From: Paracoccaceae bacterium
GTDB taxonomy: Bacteria; Pseudomonadota; Alphaproteobacteria; Rhodobacterales; Rhodobacteraceae
NCBI GenBank assembly: GCA_003605175.1
Contig: QWDA01000006.1
Span: 186,001-250,000 of the forward strand
Length of the DNA stretch: 64,000 nt
Reading direction: 5' to 3'
The number at the start of each line of letters is the position of its first letter. The first letter of the stretch is position 1. Below, in pieces: positions 1 to 9,610 of the stretch. Both the position numbers and the translations under genes were made by a program. The notes beneath the pieces were generated by a model, which was not told where the DNA came from, searched no databases, and saw only the letters and a list, made by a program, of their open reading frames with translations.

Positions 1-124
1 CGGCGGCGAGATATCCGGGCGACGCGCGGTAGGCAGGATCGCCGAACGAGATCCACTCGGCCAGAAACACACCGACGATGAGGCCGATGATCGCGCCCGG
101 CCCGAGCTTGAGAATGTTCGCCAT
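1..124 (-). CDS. small membrane protein, N-terminal part only
   Basis: The gene starts with ATG at 124 and runs off the left edge, so only about 41 residues are visible. They read MANILKLGPG, then a hydrophobic stretch (AIIGLIVGVFLAEWI) that would form one membrane helix or an uncleaved signal anchor, then a polar segment with tyrosines and prolines. It begins 5 bases after the stop of the lipoprotein gene at 130-1086, so the two are probably co-transcribed and both belong to the envelope. I do not recognise the family. The start is supported by a GGGGTGAG stretch just upstream of the ATG. Confidence 0.6.
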   Translation of the reverse strand, partial: MANILKLGPGAIIGLIVGVFLAEWISFGDPAYRASPGYLAA

Positions 125-129
125 GGAGC

Positions 130-1086
130 TCACCCCAGAAGTTTCAGAACGGAGGACGCAGTCCCGTCGATCCAGCGGCGAAAGACGAAGGCGAGCCGTG
201 CCGTGGAGAACCCGCTGCCCCAGACCGCCCTGTCGCCCTCGATCAGCGTCGCCCAGAGCCGGAGGTCGCGCTTGGCCTCCTCGCTGGTGTTCACCTGGCT
301 CAGATCCAGCTCGAGCACCTTGCTGTCGGCGCCCTTCTCCGCGCCCGGAGCCCAGGCGAGAAGATAGGGGCCGCGCCCGGAAAAGGCCGCGTCGGGTCCG
401 GCATCCTGCGCTGCGCGCGTCGCGTCGTTCCGGTCGTAGCCGGTGGCCGCAACGGCGCACAGCGCGTCTTCGGCCATCTCGGCGCCCGCCGCGTCGCCGC
501 GCCGGAGCGCCTCCCGCTCCCGCGCTTCGGCCTCGCGAAGCTCGAGCACGTCGTCAGCACCTCTGAGCGGCCAGATGGTGACGAATTGCTGGGACCGGGG
601 GATGCTCTCGGGCGGCGTTTCCAGCTCGTTGACCGAAGGCAGCGTGCGGAACGCCTCGCAGAACATCGCGACCCGGCCCGCCTCCGACGCCGAAGCCGTA
701 TTGCCGGGGAAGTAGATGATGCCGTAGCCGCCGAATTCCGCCGGAGCCATCGTTCCTCGCGATGCGAAGGCGCGGCTGGCCCAGAGCCGGGGGCCGATTT
801 CGGCCGTGGATCTGGAAGCGGTGAAGATCCCTCCCATCCCGCGCACCCTGCAACCGAAGCCGCAGTCTTGCTCTTCCGCAACCCCGCCCCAACCGCCGCC
901 ACCTCCGGCAGAGGCGGCCTCAGCCGTCGTGTCCGGCCCGGCGACGCTCCCCGTCGGCGCGTCGGATGGAGCGATGATTTCCGCCTCCACCGGTTCGACC
1001 ATCACCGCTTCGACCGGTGCAGGCTCGTTGATCGCGCAGCCCGCCAGCGCGGCGACAACGATGGCCGCAAAGATCCCTCTCAACAT
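130..1086 (-). CDS. putative lipoprotein of unknown function
   Basis: A 318-residue protein. The N-terminus MLRGIFAAIVVAALAGCAIN is a lipoprotein signal peptide with lipobox LAGC, so Cys17 should be lipidated and the protein exported to the envelope. Residues 20-75 are low-complexity and rich in Pro, Glu, Ala and Gly, probably a flexible tether. A globular part follows, with Cys pairs in DCGFGC near residues 75-80 and further single cysteines that could form periplasmic disulphides. No enzymatic motif is recognised. A small membrane-protein gene follows 5 bases downstream. Confidence 0.65.
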   Translation of the reverse strand: MLRGIFAAIVVAALAGCAINEPAPVEAVMVEPVEAEIIAPSDAPTGSVAGPDTTAEAASAGGGGGWGGVAEEQDCGFGCRVRGMGGIFTASRSTAEIGPRLWASRAFASRGTMAPAEFGGYGIIYFPGNTASASEAGRVAMFCEAFRTLPSVNELETPPESIPRSQQFVTIWPLRGADDVLELREAEAREREALRRGDAAGAEMAEDALCAVAATGYDRNDATRAAQDAGPDAAFSGRGPYLLAWAPGAEKGADSKVLELDLSQVNTSEEAKRDLRLWATLIEGDRAVWGSGFSTARLAFVFRRWIDGTASSVLKLLG

Positions 1087-1110
1087 GACCGCCTCTGCAA
1101 ATAACCTGTG

Positions 1111-1172
1111 GCGCCGGACTCCGGAGAAGCCGGCGCGGAATATCCGACAGTCGCCCGGAACGGCCGTCGGAT
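1111..1172 (-). terminator. two hairpins between phhA and the lipoprotein gene
   Basis: Two inverted repeats sit in the short gap downstream of phhA. GCGCCGG (1111-1117) pairs with CCGGCGC (1130-1136), and ATCCGAC (1142-1148) pairs with GTCGGAT (1166-1172). Neither has a strong T-run, so termination is plausible rather than shown. Confidence 0.35.
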
Positions 1173-1182
1173 CAAGGCGGGG

Positions 1183-1971
1183 TTATTGCCTGCGAGCCTG
1201 GGCGGCGGTCTCGTAGGGCGCGGGCAGATCGCCGAGCCGCTTGGCCTCGTCGATGGCGGCGGCAAGATCGCCGGAGATCGCCTCGGAGGGCTGTTCGAAG
1301 CTGTCGATGACGAAATAGACCGGCTGCACGATGTCGATCCGGTAGGGCAGCCGCAGCACCTGCATCAGGTCGAATTCGCGCATCTCGGCGGCGCCAGATG
1401 TCGCGTGTTTCGCCTCGGACGGCGAGGAGACGATGCCGGCGCCATAGGCGCGGAGCCCGTCGCCGGTGCGGATCATGCCGAATTCCACGGTGAACCAGAA
1501 CAGCCGGAACAGGCGCCAGGAATAGCCCTTGCCAAGCGCGACGGCCTTCCTGCCGAAACTCTCGATGAAATCGACATAAGCGCGGTTGGTGAGCAGCGGG
1601 CAGTGGCCGAACACCTCGTGGAACAGGTCCGGCTCCTCGATATAGTCCATGTCCTCGCGGCGGCGCAGGAAGGTGGCGACCGGGAAGCGGCGACGCGAGA
1701 GCAGGTCGAAGAACTGCGCCGGCGGGATGATCGCTGGCACGCCTTCCACTCCGGCGCCGGTCAGCGCCCGGAGCCTTGCGTCGATCTCGGCGATCTGCGG
1801 CACGCGGTCGGCGGTCAGGTCGAGCCGGCCGACGCCGTTGAAATATTCCTGCGCCGCGCGGCCGCGCAGGAAATCCATCTGCCGGGTGAAGAGCTCGCCC
1901 CAGACGGCGTCCTCCTCTTCGGAATAGTCGTAGAAGCCGTCGGGATCGGGGAGCTTGGACATATAGGACAT
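1183..1971 (-). CDS. phhA: phenylalanine 4-monooxygenase (phenylalanine hydroxylase)
   Basis: Converts L-phenylalanine to L-tyrosine with tetrahydrobiopterin and O2 at a non-haem iron. From the start used here the protein has 262 residues, the size of bacterial single-domain enzymes. The iron ligands are visible: His118 and His123 in FHEVFGHCPLL, and Glu163 in FTVEFG. The reading frame stays open to 2085, but that start would overlap the divergent regulator gene, so the ATG at 1971 (MSYMSKLPDPDG) is preferred; a second Met at 1962 is also possible. It is divergent from an Lrp/AsnC gene, which in this family usually controls amino-acid catabolic neighbours. Confidence 0.93.
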   Translation of the reverse strand: MSYMSKLPDPDGFYDYSEEEDAVWGELFTRQMDFLRGRAAQEYFNGVGRLDLTADRVPQIAEIDARLRALTGAGVEGVPAIIPPAQFFDLLSRRRFPVATFLRRREDMDYIEEPDLFHEVFGHCPLLTNRAYVDFIESFGRKAVALGKGYSWRLFRLFWFTVEFGMIRTGDGLRAYGAGIVSSPSEAKHATSGAAEMREFDLMQVLRLPYRIDIVQPVYFVIDSFEQPSEAISGDLAAAIDEAKRLGDLPAPYETAAQARRQ

Positions 1972-2096
1972 GGCATACACCTGAACCTTTCGCCCGATCC
2001 TACCCCGAGCGCCGTGGAAAAGGCTTTCATCGGCGGCGCGGATTCGCTGGGTTTCGGGAAATTTTTCTGCTATTCCGGGCGCCATGAAATTTTCTG
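1972..2096. promoter_or_regulatory. phhA / lrp divergent promoter region with AT-rich direct repeats
   Basis: This roughly 110-bp gap between divergent genes must hold both promoters. Two AT-rich near-identical boxes stand out, GAAATTTTTCTG (2058-2069) and GAAATTTTCTG (2086-2096), 28 bp apart; the second overlaps the start of the regulator gene. Lrp-family proteins often bind such AT-rich boxes on one helix face, so autoregulation is a reasonable inference. Confidence 0.35.
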
Positions 2097-2542
2097 ATCA
2101 GGATCGCGCGTTGCTTCGGCAAATCCAGCAGGACACCTCCCTGTCGCTGGCCGAGCTCGGCGAGCGGGTCGGGATGGCGCAATCGACCGTCTGGCGGAAG
2201 CTCCAGGAATTCGAGAGTGCCGGGCTGATCCGTGGCCGGGTCGCGCTGCTCGACCCGCGTCTGGCGGGCGCGCGGCTCTGCGTCTTCGCCTCGATCACGC
2301 TCGAGGACCATTCCGAGGAGGCGGTGGCGGATTTCGCGCGGATTGTCGGCGTGCACCCGGAGATCCTCGAATGCCACGCGGTCTCGGGGACGGCGGATTA
2401 CATCCTCAAGATCCGGGTGTCGGACGTGGAGGCCTACGAGCAGTTCATGACCCATGTGCTGCTCCGCAACCGCCATGTGCGATCGGTCGTCTCCTCCTTC
2501 AGCCTGCGCGAGGTGAAATACGCCACCGCCTTGCCCCTCTAG
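2084..2542 (+). CDS. Lrp/AsnC family transcriptional regulator
   Basis: A 152-residue protein with the usual Lrp layout. An N-terminal winged helix-turn-helix (LRQIQQDTSLSLAELGERVG, then STVWRKLQEFESAGLI) is followed by a C-terminal RAM/ACT-like ligand-binding domain (residues about 65-145, including VSGTADYILKIRV). Such proteins form octamers or dimers that sense amino acids. Because it diverges from phhA, it most likely controls phenylalanine hydroxylation and responds to an aromatic amino acid; this is an inference from position. Confidence 0.9.
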   Translation: MKFSDQDRALLRQIQQDTSLSLAELGERVGMAQSTVWRKLQEFESAGLIRGRVALLDPRLAGARLCVFASITLEDHSEEAVADFARIVGVHPEILECHAVSGTADYILKIRVSDVEAYEQFMTHVLLRNRHVRSVVSSFSLREVKYATALPL

Positions 2543-2589
2543 GCGGTCCGGGCTAGACGACCGGCGACGCAACCCGGGGCCCGGAACCG

Positions 2590-4215
2590 ATGGCGAAACC
2601 GAAGAAGACACCGCGTCCGAAGGCGGAGACGCCGAAGGGCTTCCGCGACTATTTCGGCGCGGAGGTGACCGAGCGGCAGGAGATGCTGTCGAAGATCGCC
2701 GAGGTCTACCGGCTCTACGGGTTCGATCCGCTGGAATCCTCCGCCGTCGAGACGGTCGAGGCGCTGGGAAAGTTCCTCCCCGACGTGGACCGCCCGAACG
2801 AGGGCGTCTTCGCCTGGCAGGAGGATGCCGGAGCCGAGAAACCCGGCGACTGGCTGGCTTTGCGCTACGACCTGACCGCCCCCCTCGCCCGCGTCTACGC
2901 CCAGCACCGGAACGACTTGCCGACCCCCTACCGCCGCTATGCGATGGGGCCGGTCTGGCGTAACGAAAAGCCGGGTCCGGGACGGTTCCGGCAGTTCTAT
3001 CAATGCGATGCCGATACGGTGGGGACGGCGTCGGTCGCCGCCGATGCGGAGATCTGCATGATGCTGGCGGATACGCTGGAGAAACTGGGGCTCGGTGGCG
3101 ATTACATCATTCGCGTGAACAACCGGAAGGTGCTGAACGGGGTGCTGGAAGTCGCGGGGATCGCCGAGGACGACGACCGCACGCGGGGGATCGTGCTGAG
3201 GGCCATTGATAAGCTCGACCGGCTGGAACTGGAGGGCGTGCGGGCACTCCTTGGTAAAGGCCGAGAAGACAAGAGTGGGGATTTTACGGAGGGAGCGGGG
3301 CTAAAGGATTGGCAAATCGAAACGATCATGCGCTTCGTGGAAGCTCCTGATCGCATTCGTAAAGAACTGCGTGAAAGTGCTGACTTGGTTGGCGCTGGTG
3401 GCGGAAGTGACGTCATTGTCGGTGAACTCCTTGAGGCGGGCAGCGGCATCGCGGATCTCTTTGGTCCACCTTCGGCTGCTGCAAGACAGTATAGAAGCGT
3501 CAAGGCGATTGAGGTTCTGACCGATATTGTTGGTGCATCGAGAGTTGGACTCGAAGGTATCGAAGAGCTTCAAACCATTGCGACGCTAGTTTATTCTCAG
3601 GGTTATGACTTCAATTACATCGTCATCGACCCCTCCGTCGTGCGCGGCCTCGGCTACTACACCGGGCCGGTCTTCGAGGCGGAGCTGACCTTCAAGATCA
3701 CCGACGAGAAGGGCAATCCTAGGCAATTCGGCTCGGTGGCGGGCGGCGGGCGCTATGACGACCTCGTGAAGCGCTTCACCGGGCAGGAAGTGCCGGCGAC
3801 GGGGATCTCCATCGGCGTCGACCGGCTCCTGGCGGCGCTGCGTGCGAAGGGTCGGATCGGCAGCGAGGCGGCGGGGCCGGTGGTCGTGACCGTGATGGAT
3901 CGCGAAAGAATGGCCGAGTACCAGGCGATGGCGGCGGAGCTGCGCAATGCGGGCATCCGGGCCGAGGTCTATCTCGGCAATCCGAAGAATTTCGGCAACC
4001 AGCTCAAATATGCCGACCGGCGCGCGAGCCCGGTGGCGGTGATCGCCGGCGGCGACGAGTTCGACAAGGGCGTCGTGCAGGTGAAGGACCTGGTGCTCGG
4101 CGCGAAACTCGCCGAGAGCGCGAGCCTCGAGGAGTGGAAGGAGCGGCCCTCCCAGGTCGAGGTTGCGCGGGGCGATCTGGTCGCCACCGTCCGGGGCATG
4201 CTCGAGGGGCAGTGA
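2590..4215 (+). CDS. hisS: histidine-tRNA ligase
   Basis: Charges tRNA-His in the cytoplasm. The 541-residue protein carries the class II motifs: motif 2 around [21 protein letters not shown], the HisRS signature [20 protein letters not shown], and motif 3 [12 protein letters not shown], followed by the C-terminal anticodon-binding domain (VVVTVMDRE to the end). It is longer than the E. coli enzyme (about 420 aa), mainly between motif 2 and the GLGYYTG motif. That middle part (about 3235-3615) is AT-rich for this genome, about 45-48% G+C by hand count over 3481-3600, with AAA, GAT, GTT and CTT codons unlike the flanks. The reading frame is intact. It starts the hisS-hisZ-hisG unit, and its stop overlaps the hisZ start (TGATG). 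Confidence 0.95.
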   Translation: MAKPKKTPRPKAETPKGFRDYFGAEVTERQEMLSKIAEVYRLYGFDPLESSAVETVEALGKFLPDVDRPNEGVFAWQEDAGAEKPGDWLALRYDLTAPLARVYAQHRNDLPTPYRRYAMGPVWRNEKPGPGRFRQFYQCDADTVGTASVAADAEICMMLADTLEKLGLGGDYIIRVNNRKVLNGVLEVAGIAEDDDRTRGIVLRAIDKLDRLELEGVRALLGKGREDKSGDFTEGAGLKDWQIETIMRFVEAPDRIRKELRESADLVGAGGGSDVIVGELLEAGSGIADLFGPPSAAARQYRSVKAIEVLTDIVGASRVGLEGIEELQTIATLVYSQGYDFNYIVIDPSVVRGLGYYTGPVFEAELTFKITDEKGNPRQFGSVAGGGRYDDLVKRFTGQEVPATGISIGVDRLLAALRAKGRIGSEAAGPVVVTVMDRERMAEYQAMAAELRNAGIRAEVYLGNPKNFGNQLKYADRRASPVAVIAGGDEFDKGVVQVKDLVLGAKLAESASLEEWKERPSQVEVARGDLVATVRGMLEGQ

Positions 4216-5273
4216 TGGTCGAAACCGCCGAAACACGCGCCGCCGCCGCGCGGCTCCTGACGCGCTTCGAGGCGCTGGGGGCCGAGCGGGTCGAGGCGGC
4301 GATCCTGCAGCCCGCCGGGCCGCTTCTCGACCTCTATGGCGAGGATATCCGCGCGCGGGCCTATGTGACGCAGGATCCCTTGCGCGGCGAGGTGATGCTC
4401 CGGCCCGACTTCACCGTGCCGGTGGTCGAGATGCATCTCGCCCGCGGCAACGGCGCGGCGCGCTACACCTATGCCGGGGAAATCTTCCGCAAGCAGGAGG
4501 AGGAGACCGGGCGGCCCTCGGAATATCTCCAGGTCGGCTACGAGCATTTCGGCGGCGCGGACGAGCCGGCGGCCGATGCCGAGGTCTTCGCGGCGTTTCA
4601 CGGCATCCTGGCGCCGCTGGGGCTGAAACCGGCCACCGGCGATATCGGGCTCCTGACCGCGGCGATCCGCGGGCTCTCGACCACCGAGGCGCGCAAGGGC
4701 GCGCTCCTGCGCCATCTCTGGCGGCCGCGGCGGTTCCGGGCGCTGGTGGAGAGGTACCGCGCGTGGCGGCCGGCGACGGCGCTGCACGGCTCGCCCGACA
4801 GCCCCGAGATCGGGCTGCGGAGCCGGGCGGAGGTGGAGGCGCGGCTCGCGGCGCTGGCGACCGACGCGAAGGAACCGCCCCTGTCGGGGATGGAGGCCGA
4901 GGTGCTCGACACGCTCCTGCGCCTCAAGGAGACCGCGCCGGTGGTGCTTTCGCAGATCCGCGACATCGCGGTGGATTTCCCGGCCGTCGCACCGGCGGCC
5001 GATATGTTCTCGGCACGGCTCGACGCGCTCGCCCGCGCCGGGATCGACGTGGACACCCTGCCCTTCGAGGCGAGCTACGGGCGCACCACGCTCGAATATT
5101 ACGACGGCTTCGTGTTCGGCTTCTATGCCGAGGGACGGCCCGACCTGCCCCCGGTCGCCACGGGCGGCCGCTACGACGCGCTGACCGGCGTGATCGGCGG
5201 CGGCGCGGCGGTGCCGGCGGTGGGCGGCGTGATCCGGCCGGGGCTCCTCGGCGAGCTGGGAGTCGCGCCATGA
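4215..5273 (+). CDS. hisZ: ATP phosphoribosyltransferase regulatory subunit
   Basis: A catalytically inactive HisRS paralogue that associates with the short form of HisG and makes it active and histidine-sensitive. The 352-residue protein resembles the HisRS catalytic core (MLRPDFTVPVVEMHL, YTYAGEIFRKQEEETGRPSE, then ATGGRYDAL) and lacks the anticodon-binding domain. The frame is open further upstream, but the ATG at 4215 overlaps the hisS stop by one base and matches the family N-terminus ([11 protein letters not shown]). Its 3' end overlaps hisG by four bases (ATGA), so the three genes are very probably translationally coupled. Confidence 0.93.
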   Translation: MVETAETRAAAARLLTRFEALGAERVEAAILQPAGPLLDLYGEDIRARAYVTQDPLRGEVMLRPDFTVPVVEMHLARGNGAARYTYAGEIFRKQEEETGRPSEYLQVGYEHFGGADEPAADAEVFAAFHGILAPLGLKPATGDIGLLTAAIRGLSTTEARKGALLRHLWRPRRFRALVERYRAWRPATALHGSPDSPEIGLRSRAEVEARLAALATDAKEPPLSGMEAEVLDTLLRLKETAPVVLSQIRDIAVDFPAVAPAADMFSARLDALARAGIDVDTLPFEASYGRTTLEYYDGFVFGFYAEGRPDLPPVATGGRYDALTGVIGGGAAVPAVGGVIRPGLLGELGVAP

Positions 5274-5962
5274 CGCTGAAGCTCGGGATCCCGTCGAAGG
5301 GAAGGCTGATGTCGAAGACCGCCGACTGGTTCGGCGCGAAGGGGCTCGATTTCACGGTCGACGAGGGCCGGGCCTATACCGCGTCGCTCGGCTTCGACGG
5401 GGTGGAGCCGGTGCTGCTGTCGGCGGGCGAGATCCCGCGCGAACTGGCGGCGGGGCGGATCCACCTGGGCGTCACCGGCATGGATGTGGTGCGCGAGAAG
5501 ATCCCCGGCTGGGAGATGCAGGTGCGGGAACTGGCGCCGCTCGGCTTCGGTCAGGCAGTGCTGGTGATCGCGGTGCCGGATTTCTGGGCCGATGTGGACA
5601 CCCTCCACGATCTCGACGCGGCGGCGGCGGCGTTCCGGGCGGTGCATGGGCACCGGCTTCGGATCGCGACCAAGTATCACCGGCTGGTACGGGAGTTCCT
5701 GCGCACCAAGGGGGTCGCGGATTATCAGCTCGTGGACAGCCAGGGCGCGACCGAGGGCACGGTCCGGAACCTCACCGCCGAGGCGGTGGCGGACATCACC
5801 TCGACGGGCGAGACGCTCCGGGCGAACCATCTGCGGATCCTCTCCGACGGGGTGATCCTGAAGAGCGAGGCGATGCTCTACAAGGCGCGGAACGCGGACT
5901 GGACCGGGGAGACGAGAGGGATCCTGGAGCGGCTGGCGGGGCAGCTCGGGCTCGCGCTCTGA
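5270..5962 (+). CDS. hisG: ATP phosphoribosyltransferase, short form, catalytic subunit
   Basis: First enzyme of histidine biosynthesis: condenses ATP and PRPP to phosphoribosyl-ATP. The protein has 230 residues, the length of the short HisG that lacks the C-terminal regulatory domain and needs HisZ, which is encoded just upstream. Visible motifs are the N-terminal LKLGIPSKGRL and the PRPP-binding region DSQGATEGTVRNLTAE. The ATG at 5270 overlaps the hisZ stop. A hairpin at 5996-6018 follows, before convergent dnaE. Confidence 0.94.
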   Translation: MTLKLGIPSKGRLMSKTADWFGAKGLDFTVDEGRAYTASLGFDGVEPVLLSAGEIPRELAAGRIHLGVTGMDVVREKIPGWEMQVRELAPLGFGQAVLVIAVPDFWADVDTLHDLDAAAAAFRAVHGHRLRIATKYHRLVREFLRTKGVADYQLVDSQGATEGTVRNLTAEAVADITSTGETLRANHLRILSDGVILKSEAMLYKARNADWTGETRGILERLAGQLGLAL

Positions 5963-5995
5963 GCGACCGGCCCGGCGCGCCGGCGCCGCCGGGAC

Positions 5996-6018
5996 GAAAT
6001 TCCCCTGGAAGGAATTTC
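5996..6018. terminator. hairpin between convergent hisG and dnaE
   Basis: GAAATTCC (5996-6003) and GGAATTTC (6011-6018) form a perfect 8-bp stem with a 7-base loop in the 79-bp gap between the convergent stops. Its symmetry and AT-rich outer arms suit a bidirectional terminator. Confidence 0.5.
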
Positions 6019-6041
6019 CGCCCGCGCTTGCGGCGGCGTCG

Positions 6042-9000
6042 CTATACCTCCTCCACCGTCACCACGCCCGGAAGCGATTTCAGCGCGCCCTTGATCTCGG
6101 GCGAGACCGGGAAGATGCCCTCGAGCTCGATCTCCACCTCGCCCGGCAGGTCCGGCGCCATCAGGCAGAACGTGATCGGCCCGCGGGCGCGGCGGCCGGT
6201 CTCCTTCTTCGCCCGGTCGAGAACCGAGGCCACCGAACGGGCCGCCTCGCCGGCGTCGATGAAGACCCGGAGGCCGGTCTGCCCCGCCTCGGCCACCACC
6301 GCATCGACCCCGGTGACCGAGCGCGCCAAGAGCTTCACCTGGTCCGACTCCATCGTCGCCTCGACGGTCAGCACCACATTGGTGCCCGGCTCCAGCATGT
6401 CGCGCGCCGCCTCGAGCGTGTCGGAGAATACCGTCACCTCGTAGAGCCCCGACGGGTCGGAAAGCTGCACGAAGGCGAAGCGGTTGCCGCGCGCCGATTT
6501 GCGCTCCTGCCGGCCCGAAACCGCGCCCGAGAGCTTGGCGTTCATCGCCGGCGTCGCCCGGAGCCGTTCGTCGAGCTCGGCGATGGTGACCACGCCCTTG
6601 CGCTTCAAGGGCGCCATGTAGTCGTCGAGCGGATGGCCGGAAAGGTAGAAGCCCACGCCCACATGCTCTTCCGAGAGCCGCTCGTTGGGCAACCAGTCCT
6701 CGACCGGCGAGAGCCGCGGCTCGGGCAGGTCGTCGCCGGCCTCGCCGAACAGCGAAACCTGGGCCGAGGCGCGCTGTTCGTGGATCGCCGCCGAATAGGA
6801 GGTGAGCGCGTCGAGCGACTGGAACACCCGCCGCCGGTTCCGGTCGAGCTGATCGAAGGCCCCCGCCCGCGCCAGCATTTCGAGCGGCCGCTTGCCGACG
6901 CGCTTGAGGTCCACCCGGCGGGCGACGTCGAACAGGTTGACGAACGGCTTGTCCCCACGCGCCTCCGTCACCAGCCGCATCGCCTCGACGCCCACGTTCT
7001 TCAGCGCCCCCAGCGCATAGACCACCCGCCCCTCCGACACGCTGAACGTCGCCTCCGAGCGGTTCACGCAGGGCGGCACGATCTCGACGCCCAGCCCGCG
7101 GCGGATCTCCTCGGCATAGATCGCGAGCTTGTCGGTCAGGTGGATATCGCAGTTCATGACGCCCGCCATGAACTCCACCGGGTGGTTCGCCTTCAGCCAG
7201 GCGGTCTGGTAGCTCACCACCGCATAGGCGGCGGCGTGCGACTTGTTGAAGCCGTAATTGGCGAATTTCTCGAGAAGGTCGAACACCTCCACCGCCTTCG
7301 CCTCGTCCACGCCGTTCTTCTTCGACCCGTCGACGAATTTCGGCCGCTCGGCGTCCATCGCCTCCTTGATCTTCTTGCCCATCGCCCGGCGCAACAGGTC
7401 GGCGCCGCCGAGCGTGTAGCCCGCCATCACCTGGGCGATCTCCATCACCTGTTCCTGGTAGACGATGATGCCCTGCGTCTCCTCGAGGATGTGGTCGATC
7501 AAGGGATGGATCGACTCGCGCTCCCGGAGGCCGTTCTTCACCTCGCAATATTTCGGGATGTTCTCCATCGGCCCGGGCCGGTAGAGCGCCACCAGCGCGA
7601 CGATATCCTCGATGCAGGTGGGCTTCATGCGCCGCAGCGCATCCATCATGCCCGAGCTTTCCACCTGGAACACCGCCACCGTCTTGGCCGCGGCATAGAG
7701 CCGGTAGCTCTTCTCGTCGTCCAAGGGGATCGCACCGATATCGTTCTCGGCCCCCTCGGGCGGATCGTAGAGCCGGGTCCCGTCGGGTGCGGTGTGCAGG
7801 TCGCGCCCCTGCCCCCGGATCAGCCCGACCGCGTTCTGGATCACGGTGAGCGTCTTCAGGCCCAGGAAGTCGAACTTCACCAGACCGGCCTGCTCCACCC
7901 ATTTCATGTTGAACTGGGTCGCCGGCATGTCCGACCGCGGGTCCTTGAAGAGCGGCACCAGCTCGTCGAGCGGCCGGTCGCCGATCACCACGCCCGCCGC
8001 GTGGGTCGAGGCGTTCCGGAGCAAACCTTCCAGCTTCTCGGCATAGTCGAAAAGCCGCCGCGCCGGGTTCACCTTGCCCTCGCGCCGGTCCTGTTCGGTC
8101 TCGCGGATCTCCTCCCGCAGGCGCTCTTCGCTGGCCAGCGCCTGGGCGATCGAGACCGGCTTCACCCCCTCCACCGGGATCATCTTCGACAGCCGGTCCA
8201 CCTGCCCGTAGGGCATCTGCAAGACCCGGCCCACGTCGCGCACCGCGGCCTTCGACAGCAGCGCGCCGAAGGTGATGATCTGCCCCACCCGGTCGCGGCC
8301 GTATTTCTCCTGCACGTAACCGATCACCTCCTCGCGGCGGTCCATGCAGAAGTCGATGTCGAAATCGGGCATCGAGACCCGCTCGGGGTTCAGGAAGCGT
8401 TCGAAGAGGAGCGAATAGCGCAGCGGATCGAGATCGGTGATCGTCAGCGCATAGGCCACCAGCGATCCCGCGCCCGAGCCCCGCCCCGGCCCCACCGGGA
8501 TGCCCCGCGCCTTGCCCCATTTGATGAAGTCCGCGACGATCAGGAAATAGCCCGGGAACCCCATCTGCTCGATGATCCCGAGCTCGAAATCGAGCCGCTT
8601 CTCGTATTCCTCGACCGGCGCCGCATGGGGAATGACCGCGAGCCGCGCCTTCAGCCCCGCGCGGGCCTGACGGCGCAGCTCCTCCACCTCGTCCTCGGCG
8701 AAACGCGGCAGGATCGGGTCGCGCTTCTGGGCCGCATAGGCGCAGCGCCGCGCGATCTCGACGGTGTTCTCCAGCGCCTCGGGAAGATCGGCGAACAGCG
8801 TCGCCATCTCGGCCGGAGTCTTGAAGTAATGCTCCCGCGTCAGGCGGCGACGGCCTTCCTGCTGGTCGACATAGGCGCCGTCCGAGATGCAGAGCAGCGC
8901 GTCATGCGCCTCGTACATCGCCGGATCGGCGAAATACACGTCGTTCGTGGCGACGAGCGGCAGGCCCATCCCGTAGGCGATCTCCACATGCCCGCGCTCG

Positions 9001-9572
9001 ATCAGACGCTCCGCACTTGCCACGCCGCCCTCGCCCGGATGGCGCTGGAGTTCCACGTAGAGCCGGTCCGGGAACGCCGTCGCGAGCCGCCCGGCCAGCG
9101 CCTCGGCCGCCGCCCGGTTGCCGTCGCGGAGCAGCGCGCCCACCGGCCCATGGGGGCCGCCGGTCAGGCAGATCAGCCCCTCGGCATGAGCCTCGAGCTC
9201 GCCCTGCGTCACCTGCGGCAGGTCGCGGCCCTCGCCGAGATAGAGGCAGGTGTTGAGCTTCAGGAGATTCAGATACCCCGCCTCGTTCTGCGCGAGCAGC
9301 ACCACCGGCGCCGGCGCCGGCTGGCGCTGGCCCTGCTCCGCCGGCCGGAAGGCCAGCGAGACCTGGCAGCCGACAATCGGCTGGATCCCCGCCGCCAAAG
9401 CCGAGACGGAAAATTCCAGCGCGGCGAACATGTTGTTGGTGTCGGTCACCGCCACCGCCGGCATCCCCGCGTCGCGGCAGAGGCCGGGCAGTTTCTTCAG
9501 CCGCACAGCCCCCTCGAGCAGGGAATATTCGGTATGCACGCGGAGGTGGATGAATCGCGGATCGCCGGTCAT
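6042..9572 (-). CDS. dnaE: DNA polymerase III alpha subunit
   Basis: The replicative polymerase. The 1176-residue protein has the DnaE layout: N-terminal PHP domain (FIHLRVHTEYSLLEGAV, VTDTNNMFAALEF), palm and fingers with the catalytic acidic motif PDFDIDFCMDRR and GPGRGSGAGSLVAY, the KPLEML helix-hairpin-helix region, then the OB-fold (about residues 990-1080) and the C-terminal tau-binding region. Length is normal for DnaE1. Long open frames on the opposite strand across this gene are composition artefacts. The start is the ATG at 9572, only 38 bp from the divergent GH5 gene. Confidence 0.97.
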   Translation of the reverse strand: MTGDPRFIHLRVHTEYSLLEGAVRLKKLPGLCRDAGMPAVAVTDTNNMFAALEFSVSALAAGIQPIVGCQVSLAFRPAEQGQRQPAPAPVVLLAQNEAGYLNLLKLNTCLYLGEGRDLPQVTQGELEAHAEGLICLTGGPHGPVGALLRDGNRAAAEALAGRLATAFPDRLYVELQRHPGEGGVASAERLIERGHVEIAYGMGLPLVATNDVYFADPAMYEAHDALLCISDGAYVDQQEGRRRLTREHYFKTPAEMATLFADLPEALENTVEIARRCAYAAQKRDPILPRFAEDEVEELRRQARAGLKARLAVIPHAAPVEEYEKRLDFELGIIEQMGFPGYFLIVADFIKWGKARGIPVGPGRGSGAGSLVAYALTITDLDPLRYSLLFERFLNPERVSMPDFDIDFCMDRREEVIGYVQEKYGRDRVGQIITFGALLSKAAVRDVGRVLQMPYGQVDRLSKMIPVEGVKPVSIAQALASEERLREEIRETEQDRREGKVNPARRLFDYAEKLEGLLRNASTHAAGVVIGDRPLDELVPLFKDPRSDMPATQFNMKWVEQAGLVKFDFLGLKTLTVIQNAVGLIRGQGRDLHTAPDGTRLYDPPEGAENDIGAIPLDDEKSYRLYAAAKTVAVFQVESSGMMDALRRMKPTCIEDIVALVALYRPGPMENIPKYCEVKNGLRERESIHPLIDHILEETQGIIVYQEQVMEIAQVMAGYTLGGADLLRRAMGKKIKEAMDAERPKFVDGSKKNGVDEAKAVEVFDLLEKFANYGFNKSHAAAYAVVSYQTAWLKANHPVEFMAGVMNCDIHLTDKLAIYAEEIRRGLGVEIVPPCVNRSEATFSVSEGRVVYALGALKNVGVEAMRLVTEARGDKPFVNLFDVARRVDLKRVGKRPLEMLARAGAFDQLDRNRRRVFQSLDALTSYSAAIHEQRASAQVSLFGEAGDDLPEPRLSPVEDWLPNERLSEEHVGVGFYLSGHPLDDYMAPLKRKGVVTIAELDERLRATPAMNAKLSGAVSGRQERKSARGNRFAFVQLSDPSGLYEVTVFSDTLEAARDMLEPGTNVVLTVEATMESDQVKLLARSVTGVDAVVAEAGQTGLRVFIDAGEAARSVASVLDRAKKETGRRARGPITFCLMAPDLPGEVEIELEGIFPVSPEIKGALKSLPGVVTVEEV

Positions 9573-9610
9573 GCTGCGAAGGTGTCAAACCCACCCCCCG
9601 AGGGAAAGCC

